Shown piece by piece: positions 1-5,357 of a DNA stretch of 7,162 nucleotides. Where the stretch lies: the NCBI GenBank assembly GCA_025928215.1, contig JAICJW010000237.1, positions 1 to 7,162 of the forward strand, given 5' to 3'. This DNA is from Chloroflexia bacterium (lineage in GTDB: Bacteria > Chloroflexota > Chloroflexia > Thermomicrobiales > JALYUS01). Every line of letters begins with the position of its first letter. Position 1 is the first letter of the stretch. A program made the translations under genes and the position numbers. The notes below the pieces were generated by a model. That model was not told where the DNA came from and did not search any database. It was given only the letters and a program-made list of their open reading frames with translations.

Positions 1-8
1 ATAACGAA

Positions 9-893
9 TTATGCGCGCCGATTGTTCCCGGCTTCGCCCTGGATACGCGCGGGCATGACACGAACCGGGCGCGAGCGGTCCGGCGACCGCCGGGGGGCGC
101 GGGACCGGGCCGTCATCCGGCGCCACATCTCCCAGAGGTTGCCGACGAGCAGGCCCGCGAGCAGGTAATATACCCCACCGAACAGCGAGTAGACAGCGAA
201 ACTGACGAGCGCGGCGATCAGCGCGAAGACGGCTTGGTCGCGGTAGCGCGTCGGCGAAGTCGGCGGATCGGTGAGCATGAAGAGGGCGAAGAAGAGCGTG
301 GCATTGACATCCGGCACGCGGAAGATCTCCGCGACCCGTGCCGGATCGCCCGCGTACGCGTACGCTGCGAAGACGAGAAAGTAGCACCCCGTGAAGATCA
401 GCACCATCGGTAGCTTGTTCACGCGATCCGCCACGAACAATCCCGTCGCGAGCAGCACGAGCACAAACGGCGTGGGGAGATTGGGCAAGGCACCCCACCA
501 ATCCTGTCCGGTCGCGAAGAGGAAATAGGCCGCGACCAGTGCCAGGGCGGCGGGGTTGAAGATATGCCCCTGTTTCGTTCGCAACAGATATTTCGAGACG
601 ACAGCGAGCGCGGCGGTGATTGCCGGGACATACCACGGTTCAGCCGCGCTGAGGATCAGCGCCACGATCAGGCCGGAGAGTAGCGCGCCGCTGGGGAAAA
701 ACCAGACGCCGCGCGCCACCCGGACGATGGCGATATCCACGAGCATCGCCGCCACAACCGCCGCAACGACGCCCGGCGCGACATGCCGCACGCCGGCGTG
801 TGCGGCGGCGATCGCGGCCAGGAGAACGAGGACGATCAGGAGATAGCCTTTTGGCGTGCGGAAAAATCGCTTGAGGCCATGAAAGGGCGTCAT
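9..893 (-). CDS. RnfD/NqrB-like integral membrane electron-transfer protein (short form)
   Basis: This 294-residue, very hydrophobic protein has roughly eight to ten membrane segments, at about residues 17-37, 40-60, 68-84, 88-101, 112-128, 142-155, 162-181, 197-208, 220-237 and 239-254. Family signs are the GHIFNPAAL stretch (109-117) and the loop LTDPPTSPT (207-215), which match the conserved FNPA and TDP-TSP motifs of RnfD and NqrB. Those subunits sit in the membrane and pass electrons between flavins and other carriers in Rnf and Na+-NQR complexes. The SGAT-type flavin attachment site of true RnfD/NqrB is not visible, and the protein is shorter than either. The C-terminal 40 residues are strongly basic (many Arg) and probably cytoplasmic. 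The ATG overlaps the apbE stop codon as ATGA, so translation is probably coupled. No other Rnf or Nqr subunit is in the window. I infer that it feeds electrons to the FMN-binding protein encoded two genes upstream; the family call is fairly sure, the role less so. Confidence 0.8.
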   Translation of the reverse strand: MTPFHGLKRFFRTPKGYLLIVLVLLAAIAAAHAGVRHVAPGVVAAVVAAMLVDIAIVRVARGVWFFPSGALLSGLIVALILSAAEPWYVPAITAALAVVSKYLLRTKQGHIFNPAALALVAAYFLFATGQDWWGALPNLPTPFVLVLLATGLFVADRVNKLPMVLIFTGCYFLVFAAYAYAGDPARVAEIFRVPDVNATLFFALFMLTDPPTSPTRYRDQAVFALIAALVSFAVYSLFGGVYYLLAGLLVGNLWEMWRRMTARSRAPRRSPDRSRPVRVMPARIQGEAGNNRRA

Positions 894-1819
894 TGCAGAT
901 ACCCCGCCAGCCCGGGCGTCGCGTATCGCTCCAGCGTGGACGAATAGACGAGCGCGTCCACGCCCTGCGCTTCGAGGAAGCGGAGGCCGCGCGTCGGGCC
1001 AAGCACAAAGGCGGCGGTCGCCAGGGCGTCGGCGACCATCGCGGTCGGTGCGATCACCGTCACGCTCGCCATACGCTCCACCGACGCGCCGCTGTGTGGA
1101 TCAATCAGGTGATGGCCGTCGCCACGTGGGCCGCGACGCTCGTAATCGCCTGAGGTGCAGACCGCCATATCCGAGACGGAGAGTGCCGCGATCAGCGCGT
1201 CCTCCTGCCGGGGATGGCGGATGCCGACGCGCCACGGTTCGCCCGCCGCGTTTCGCCCCCGCGCGTGCAGATCACCGCCCGCCTCGACAACGGCGTGTGC
1301 AAAACATTCCAGTTCCTTCGCCGCCAGATCAATGGCAAGGCCCTTCGCGACCGCGCCAAGATCGAGGAGCAGCGGCTTCTGTAGCGTGATGGTGCGCGCG
1401 GCGGCATCGAGGCGGACATCCCGGTAATCTGGCGCGTCCGGCGACGGATCGGGAGCATCCACTACCTGCCCCGTGAGATAGTGGCGATTGAACCCACGCC
1501 GCATGAGCGTATGCCCGACCGTCGGATCGAATGCGCCGTCGCTCAGGCGCGCAACGTCCAGCGCGAAACGCACGGCCTCGTACAGCAGCGGACTGACCGG
1601 CACCGCCGCCCCGACGCGCGCGCTCAATCGCGAGAGTTCGCTCGCGGGATCGAAACGGCTGCATACCTGCTCAATGTGCTGGAACCAGCCGAAGGCCGCC
1701 GTGGCCCGCTCATCGAAGCGCGTTTCCGGCTGATTGCCAATCGCCTGCACCGTGACGAGCGTATCCATGAAGACGGCGGAGCGGCGATAGGTCCGCATCG
1801 CCGGGGCGGACGCGCTCAT
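890..1819 (-). CDS. apbE: FAD:protein FMN transferase (ApbE/flavin transferase)
   Basis: This 309-residue protein should attach FMN, taken from FAD, through a phosphoester bond to a Thr in a SGAT-type motif of a partner protein. The family landmarks appear in order: MDT (18-20, usually MGT), SRFDPASELSRL (54-65), SDGAFDPTVG (93-102), LDLGAVAKGLAID (152-164), EAGGDLHARG (179-188), TSGDYERR (222-229), HHLIDPHSG (236-244) and ADALATAAFVLG (263-274). D264 and T268 of the last lie where ApbE proteins bind magnesium. The frame stays open to an ATG at 1969, but those 50 extra residues are a shadow of the FMN-binding gene. I chose 1819 because it forms an ATGA overlap with that gene's stop and has a purine-rich AAGGGG just upstream. 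Its likely substrate is that neighbour's Thr186. Unlike many ApbE proteins, it shows no signal peptide, lipobox or membrane anchor. Confidence 0.93.
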   Translation of the reverse strand: MSASAPAMRTYRRSAVFMDTLVTVQAIGNQPETRFDERATAAFGWFQHIEQVCSRFDPASELSRLSARVGAAVPVSPLLYEAVRFALDVARLSDGAFDPTVGHTLMRRGFNRHYLTGQVVDAPDPSPDAPDYRDVRLDAAARTITLQKPLLLDLGAVAKGLAIDLAAKELECFAHAVVEAGGDLHARGRNAAGEPWRVGIRHPRQEDALIAALSVSDMAVCTSGDYERRGPRGDGHHLIDPHSGASVERMASVTVIAPTAMVADALATAAFVLGPTRGLRFLEAQGVDALVYSSTLERYATPGLAGYLQ

Positions 1820-2430
1820 GACCCCTTCGCCAGCGCATTCGCCACGGCCTCCGTGAAGGCGGTCGAACTGTCCGTCGCGCCGGAGACGAAGTCCACATTG
1901 GCTGATTGATGCGCGACGACTTCGCCGGGAAGCGCGCTGATCATCGAGCAGGGGTAGCGGGTGCCGCATTGGCTGATCTTCGCGGCGGTAATCTTGCCGC
2001 CCTGAACGATGACGGTCACGCCGATATCGCCATGGCGGCTGCGCCCGAGGCCGGTATACGAGCCGTCCCGATAGGCACCGGAGGCGGCTACCGGGGCGGG
2101 CGTCGCTGTCGGCGTGGCGATGCTGGCCGTTGGCTGCGATGCCCTCGGTAACAGCGCGGTCGTCGGTGTCGGTGTAATGGCGGCGGGGGCGAGACGAATA
2201 CGCTGGAACGGTGTGCTCGTCGCGGCGACAACGGTCGCGGTGGCGGTGGCTATCCGCACCGTAGGGGGCACGCTGGTCGTCGCGAGGGGGGAATCGAATT
2301 GCGCCGCCGCTGGCTGGGTCTGGGTATATCCGGCGGCATAGACCGTGACAATCGCGGCGGAACTAAGCGCGACGAGGCCACCGGTAATCTTCTTTCCGGG
2401 GCGCTTTCGTTGCTCAGATGCTCGCGGCAT
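1816..2430 (-). CDS. Membrane-anchored FMN-binding domain protein (covalent flavin carrier)
   Basis: This 204-residue protein starts with a basic segment (R8 to K14), then a hydrophobic helix at about 15-34 that should anchor it or act as an uncleaved signal. A Pro/Thr/Ala-rich stalk follows at about 36-117. The C-terminal FMN-binding domain, of the NqrC/RnfG type, begins at RDGSYTGLGRSRHGDI (121-136), continues through GGKITAAKIS (144-153) and ends in VSGATDSSTAF (182-192). Thr186 in SGAT is the expected site of covalent FMN attachment by ApbE, encoded next with a 4-base overlap. A Cys pair, C155 and C161, lies in the middle of the domain. The frame is open to an ATG at 2502, but I chose 2430: it has AAAGGA eight bases upstream and gives a sensible leader, whereas the longer N-terminus is Cys-rich and polar. 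It should act on the outer side of the cytoplasmic membrane as an electron carrier. Its physiological partner beyond this operon is unknown. Confidence 0.88.
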   Translation of the reverse strand: MPRASEQRKRPGKKITGGLVALSSAAIVTVYAAGYTQTQPAAAQFDSPLATTSVPPTVRIATATATVVAATSTPFQRIRLAPAAITPTPTTALLPRASQPTASIATPTATPAPVAASGAYRDGSYTGLGRSRHGDIGVTVIVQGGKITAAKISQCGTRYPCSMISALPGEVVAHQSANVDFVSGATDSSTAFTEAVANALAKGS

Positions 2431-2438
2431 GATCGGTG

Positions 2439-2444
2439 TCCTTT
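2439..2444 (-). promoter_or_regulatory. Shine-Dalgarno sequence of the FMN-binding protein gene
   Basis: On the minus strand AAAGGA lies eight bases before the ATG at 2430. It decides the start codon in favour of 2430 over the upstream in-frame ATG at 2502. Confidence 0.65.
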
Positions 2445-2513
2445 GCGCGTCCGCTGCGTACCGGGTGCATTTGCACGTCTCGCACCATCCCCGCCCACAC
2501 ACAAACCGTTGCT

Positions 2514-2519
2514 ATTCTA
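2514..2519 (-). promoter_or_regulatory. Possible -10 promoter element for the flavin operon
   Basis: The minus strand reads TAGAAT here, five of six matches to TATAAT, in a locally AT-richer stretch about 85 bases upstream of the FMN-binding gene's start. I could not find a good -35 box at 16-18 bases; a TTCACA upstream sits too close (13 bases). A promoter in this gap is expected because the gap separates two functional blocks, but this exact box is tentative. Confidence 0.3.
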
Positions 2520-2544
2520 CGCCGATTTGCCGTGTGAAACCTGA

Positions 2545-2573
2545 GAAGTTCCTTAAAAATGTGTCGGAACTTC
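2545..2573. repeat. 8-bp perfect inverted repeat with 13-base AT-rich spacer
   Basis: GAAGTTCC (2545-2552) and GGAACTTC (2566-2573) are exact reverse complements, separated by 13 bases that contain an A/T run. The pair lies 15 bases beyond the glycoside hydrolase stop and about 26 bases upstream of the possible -10 box of the flavin operon. It could be a regulator's binding site overlapping or just above a promoter, or an RNA hairpin at the end of the hydrolase transcript. No U-run follows the second arm on the minus strand, so it is not a typical intrinsic terminator. Confidence 0.55.
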
Positions 2574-2587
2574 GCCGCGATATGCGG

Positions 2588-4030
2588 TCATCGCTCCAGG
2601 AGGATGGGAACGGGGCCAATCTGCACCGGGCTGCCCGCGGAGAGATCGCGCCGGGTGCCCGTGAGATCGCGGAGATGTGTGATCTGCCACTCCTGGGGCG
2701 GCAGATAGGCGCGGTCTCCATTGGGGTTCCATACGATGCGCGCCAGGTAATTGTCGCCGCGCGTCAGCAGCAAAACGGAGGTATTCGTGCTGTCCACGAG
2801 ATAGGAGACAATCCGCGCGCCGATCAGCCAGCCCTCGATTTCTCGATAGGCGACCGCCGCCGGTTTGAGCGTCCTGCTATCGGTCTCGGTCAGCCACAAG
2901 GTGGCCCATTCCTGATTGTCCCATGCGTACCAGTAGCATCGCTGCACGCCGCCGATCCAATTCAATAGGTATGCGCGCGCGAGGTAACCGGCTGCTTCCA
3001 TGTCCGAGGAGAAGACCTTGGGCAGCGCCCAGCCCAGCTCAGAGTTCCAGAGCGGTTTATCCGCCATCCCATGCTTCGCCATCACCTGCCGCACACGGTC
3101 GGCGAAGGGGAGGAGCGCTTCCGGCGGGCTGGGAAAGACATAGAGATGATGGGCAATCGCATCCAGATACATCCCGCCACCAGCCGAGAGATACTCGTCC
3201 AGCCATCCGGGGCCTGTTTCACGATCCGTGGCCGATGGGCCGACAATCGTCACCGTGGGGTCAATATCGCGAAGAATCTGGGACGCCTCGTGCGCGAGGG
3301 TAATCAGCTCCTTTGTCGTCCCGGTCCAGTACTCCTTGAGATTCGGTTCGTTCCAGATTTCATAATTACGGATCCGCCCTTTGTATCGCCGGGCGACTGT
3401 GGAGATGTAGATGCGCCAATCCTCGATGTATTTCGGTGCGGCAAGATTCCCGGGCTGAAAGTGCTCCGACGGCTCGCCCGGCCGCGCCGAAGCCCAGGTC
3501 GGGGTCAGACCGAGGGGTAAGAGGAGGTCCACATTGTGCTTCTGCGCGAGCGCGACGTATTGATCCAATAATGTAAAGTCCCAATTATGGCTGCGCGGCT
3601 CCAGATCGGGCCACGTCACACCCGCATCCCACAAGCGCCAGGCGCCAAAGGGGATTGCCGGCCACGGCGTCGTCGTCGCGGCCTGGTGAATATGCATGCC
3701 GAAATAGGTCGCGGGGATGGCTCCGGCGGAGAGATCAATCGCAATGTCCGCTTGCGCGACCGGCGTTTCCGGGTTCAATTGCGGCGTTGATACGGGGGTG
3801 TTCCCGACGGTGGGTCGAGCCGGGATCGTACCGGTCGGTACGGGAATGGCCGGCGAAGGGGCCGAACGCTCCGCGGTCGGTGAAGGTGCCGGGAAAGCAG
3901 ACGGTTGGGGATCGCTCGTGCTCGTCGGCTGAGGCGGACGGATCTCAGGGACGCTGCCACAGGCAGAGAGAATCATCGCACTCGCCGCGCGCGTCGCCAG
4001 AGATAAGAGTTGCCGTCGGCGCAGTTGCAT
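2588..4030 (-). CDS. Secreted lipoprotein glycoside hydrolase, clan GH-A (GH39/PslG-like)
   Basis: This 480-residue protein begins with RRRQLL (4-9), compatible with a twin-arginine leader, then a hydrophobic stretch and lipobox LSAC with C24 as the lipidated residue. A Pro/Ser/Thr-rich stalk covers about 31-94. The catalytic (beta/alpha)8 barrel spans about 105-410, starting at YFGMHIHQ (109-116). NYEIWNEPN (222-230) holds the likely acid/base E228 and LWNSELGW (327-334) the likely nucleophile E331, the standard retaining pair of clan GH-A. HHLYVFP (294-300) is another barrel strand motif. A small beta-rich domain closes the protein (about 415-480). The closest functional type I can name is the GH39 family with PslG, which trims exopolysaccharide outside the membrane; GH5 or GH30 relatives cannot be excluded and the substrate is unknown. 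An in-frame TAG directly precedes the ATG, fixing the maximum length. The Shine-Dalgarno signal is weak. Confidence 0.85.
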   Translation of the reverse strand: MQLRRRQLLSLATRAASAMILSACGSVPEIRPPQPTSTSDPQPSAFPAPSPTAERSAPSPAIPVPTGTIPARPTVGNTPVSTPQLNPETPVAQADIAIDLSAGAIPATYFGMHIHQAATTTPWPAIPFGAWRLWDAGVTWPDLEPRSHNWDFTLLDQYVALAQKHNVDLLLPLGLTPTWASARPGEPSEHFQPGNLAAPKYIEDWRIYISTVARRYKGRIRNYEIWNEPNLKEYWTGTTKELITLAHEASQILRDIDPTVTIVGPSATDRETGPGWLDEYLSAGGGMYLDAIAHHLYVFPSPPEALLPFADRVRQVMAKHGMADKPLWNSELGWALPKVFSSDMEAAGYLARAYLLNWIGGVQRCYWYAWDNQEWATLWLTETDSRTLKPAAVAYREIEGWLIGARIVSYLVDSTNTSVLLLTRGDNYLARIVWNPNGDRAYLPPQEWQITHLRDLTGTRRDLSAGSPVQIGPVPILLER

Positions 4031-4083
4031 CTATGACGCTCATCTATCAACGTGGATACTCGATTGTGCCGCTTCCAACCCCG

Positions 4084-4089
4084 ATTATC
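4084..4089 (-). promoter_or_regulatory. Possible -10 element for the glycoside hydrolase gene
   Basis: The minus strand reads GATAAT, five of six matches to TATAAT, 53 bases upstream of the hydrolase ATG. The region 17 bases further up is AT-rich but has no clear TTGACA. Transcription could instead continue from the glycosyltransferase gene. Confidence 0.25.
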
Positions 4090-4102
4090 ACTCCATATGG
4101 GG

Positions 4103-4129
4103 GATAAATTTTTGGAATTGTCATTTATC
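4103..4129. repeat. 7-bp perfect inverted repeat with 13-base spacer
   Basis: GATAAAT (4103-4109) and ATTTATC (4123-4129) are exact reverse complements separated by 13 bases. It lies in the gap between the glycosyltransferase and hydrolase genes, just upstream of the possible hydrolase -10 box. Its last two bases are shared with the next inverted repeat, so as RNA the two hairpins would compete. It could be an operator or a structural element. Confidence 0.5.
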
Positions 4130-4170
4130 GTGGGAAAACATTCCTGTTTACGCGGTGAATCGTCCCACGA
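4128..4170. repeat. 8-bp inverted repeat enclosing a small hairpin, downstream of the glycosyltransferase gene
   Basis: TCGTGGGA (4128-4135) pairs with TCCCACGA (4163-4170). Inside, AAACA (4136-4140) pairs with TGTTT (4145-4149) around a TTCC loop and continues the outer stem on one side. On the minus strand the structure starts 13 bases after the glycosyltransferase stop codon and could end or slow that transcript. No U-run follows it, so a classical intrinsic terminator is not shown. Confidence 0.5.
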
Positions 4171-4183
4171 GTCCGCCCACTTG

Positions 4184-5344
4184 TCAAGGCGACCCAGTCT
4201 GCTCGCGCGTTCGCGCGCCCGTCACACACCGCATCGCCTCCACGATACGCTGTCCGATTAATGGGGCGGTCAAATCCCGCACAGCTTCGCGGGCGTGCGG
4301 ACGCATGGCGTCGAGCATCTCGGGAGCAGTCGTGAGGGCGCGATCGAGGGCCGCATAGACCTCATCAGCCCGATCTATACGGAACGTCCATCCCGTCCTC
4401 GCATCATGCACCAATTCTTCCACGGCCTGGCTGTACACGCTTCCCAGGACCGGCACGCCGCTCGCCAGCGCTTCATTGACAACGACGCCCCATTCGTCGG
4501 CAAGGGTTGGCAAGACAAAGATACCGACTTGCGCGTAGAGCGCTGCCAGATCGTCGTACGCGATATTGCCCAGGAAGCGCAGCGTGACGTTCGGCGGCAA
4601 TGGCATCGCGTGCAGCGCGGCGCGGAGGGGGCCGTCGCCCGCGAGCCAGAACTCCACGGCGCGGTCCGGGTGGTTCTCCCCCCACCGCGCAAGGGCGGTG
4701 AGAAAGGGAATGACGCCCTTTCGCTCGACGAACTGCCCGGCGTACAGTAATCGGTATGCCTGGTCAGGCGCGCGGTGCGGCGGCGTCACCATGAAGGCCG
4801 ACATCTCCGTCGTATATGGCACACGGAAGATCTGCCGGGGTGGGACCGCAAATCGCTCGATATATCGCGCCCCGCTCTCTCCATTCACCAATACCGCGTC
4901 CGCGCGACGCAGAATCCACCGCCGCAGCCATATCCGGAGCCGCCCCCTGCCCTGCTCACTCTGTTCGGAAAGCGTAGCCCAGACGATGAGGCGGCTTTTC
5001 CGCGCTACAAGACGATAGAGCGCCGCTTGCAGCGTGCGCACTCCGAGTTCGCAGGAAATCACGACCGCTGGCCGGTACCGCGCAAGCAGCCAGAGTGTGT
5101 CGTAAGGGATATGTACATACAACCGCTCGGAGAATCCGTGGGGATGGCGTCCCGTCATATGGAGTGTGAAATTGCGCTGCACCGTCACGTGGAGTCCGCG
5201 CCAGTCGTTGGGCCAGGGGCGGTTCGGCTCCATCGGGGTCGAGAGATAGAGGCGTAATTCCTCGGTCTGACCCGCGAGCGCCCGATAGAGCGGAGCGCGA
5301 TAGGGCGGGATGAAATTCGTCAGGAGTGCGACGCGCTGCGTCAT
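4184..5344 (-). CDS. Glycosyltransferase family 4 (GT-B fold)
   Basis: This 386-residue cytoplasmic or membrane-associated enzyme should move a sugar from a nucleotide donor to a growing glycan, with retention of configuration. The N-terminal Rossmann-like half starts at RVALLTNFIPPYRAPLY (4-20), typical of acceptor-side domains in the family. The C-terminal, donor-binding half contains YAGQFVERKGV (201-211), LAGDGPLR (234-241) and PTLADEWGVVVNEALASG (279-296). The last is the family's E-x7-E signature with Asp283 in place of the first Glu and E291 as the second; this variation is common. No membrane helix or signal peptide is apparent. The ATG lies 11 bases after the beta-helix stop with a good ribosome site, so the two genes are almost surely co-transcribed. 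The donor and acceptor cannot be read from the sequence. Context with an exported hydrolase and a beta-helix protein points to exopolysaccharide assembly. Confidence 0.9.
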   Translation of the reverse strand: MTQRVALLTNFIPPYRAPLYRALAGQTEELRLYLSTPMEPNRPWPNDWRGLHVTVQRNFTLHMTGRHPHGFSERLYVHIPYDTLWLLARYRPAVVISCELGVRTLQAALYRLVARKSRLIVWATLSEQSEQGRGRLRIWLRRWILRRADAVLVNGESGARYIERFAVPPRQIFRVPYTTEMSAFMVTPPHRAPDQAYRLLYAGQFVERKGVIPFLTALARWGENHPDRAVEFWLAGDGPLRAALHAMPLPPNVTLRFLGNIAYDDLAALYAQVGIFVLPTLADEWGVVVNEALASGVPVLGSVYSQAVEELVHDARTGWTFRIDRADEVYAALDRALTTAPEMLDAMRPHAREAVRDLTAPLIGQRIVEAMRCVTGARTREQTGSP

Positions 5345-5351
5345 GAGTGGT

Positions 5352-5357
5352 TCCCTT
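5352..5357 (-). promoter_or_regulatory. Shine-Dalgarno sequence of the glycosyltransferase gene, overlapping the upstream stop codon
   Basis: AAGGGA on the minus strand ends seven bases before the glycosyltransferase ATG and shares two bases with the TAA stop of the beta-helix gene. This suits translational coupling of the pair. Confidence 0.65.

Noticed and set aside
351..366. CGCGTACGCGTACG palindrome-like stretch as a regulatory site.
   Set aside because: It lies inside the RnfD-like gene and is explained by the codons for Ala-Tyr-Ala-Tyr-Ala in a membrane segment.
1820..1969. N-terminal extension of ApbE by 50 residues to an ATG at 1969.
   Set aside because: The extension lies inside the FMN-binding gene in another frame, is Arg-rich without any leader feature, and ignores the clean ATGA overlap at 1819.
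2100..2330. Repeat array or minisatellite, because of recurrent GTCGGTGTCGG and GTGGCGGTGGC-like patterns.
   Set aside because: The pattern is the coding of the Pro/Thr/Ala stalk of the FMN-binding protein; units are irregular and no exact tandem unit repeats.
2431..2502. Longer start of the FMN-binding protein at 2502.
   Set aside because: It would add 24 residues with three Cys and no leader character; the ATG at 2430 has AAAGGA at proper spacing, and the putative -10 box would leave almost no leader before 2502.
2545..2573. Intrinsic terminator of the glycoside hydrolase gene.
   Set aside because: The stem is only 8 bp with a 13-base loop and no U-run follows on the minus strand; kept as an inverted repeat of unknown role.
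2345..2968. 207-codon open frame on the plus strand spanning the gap between the two blocks.
   Set aside because: It runs antisense through two supported genes, its composition shows no domain or leader, and the inverted repeat and promoter-like elements explain the gap better.
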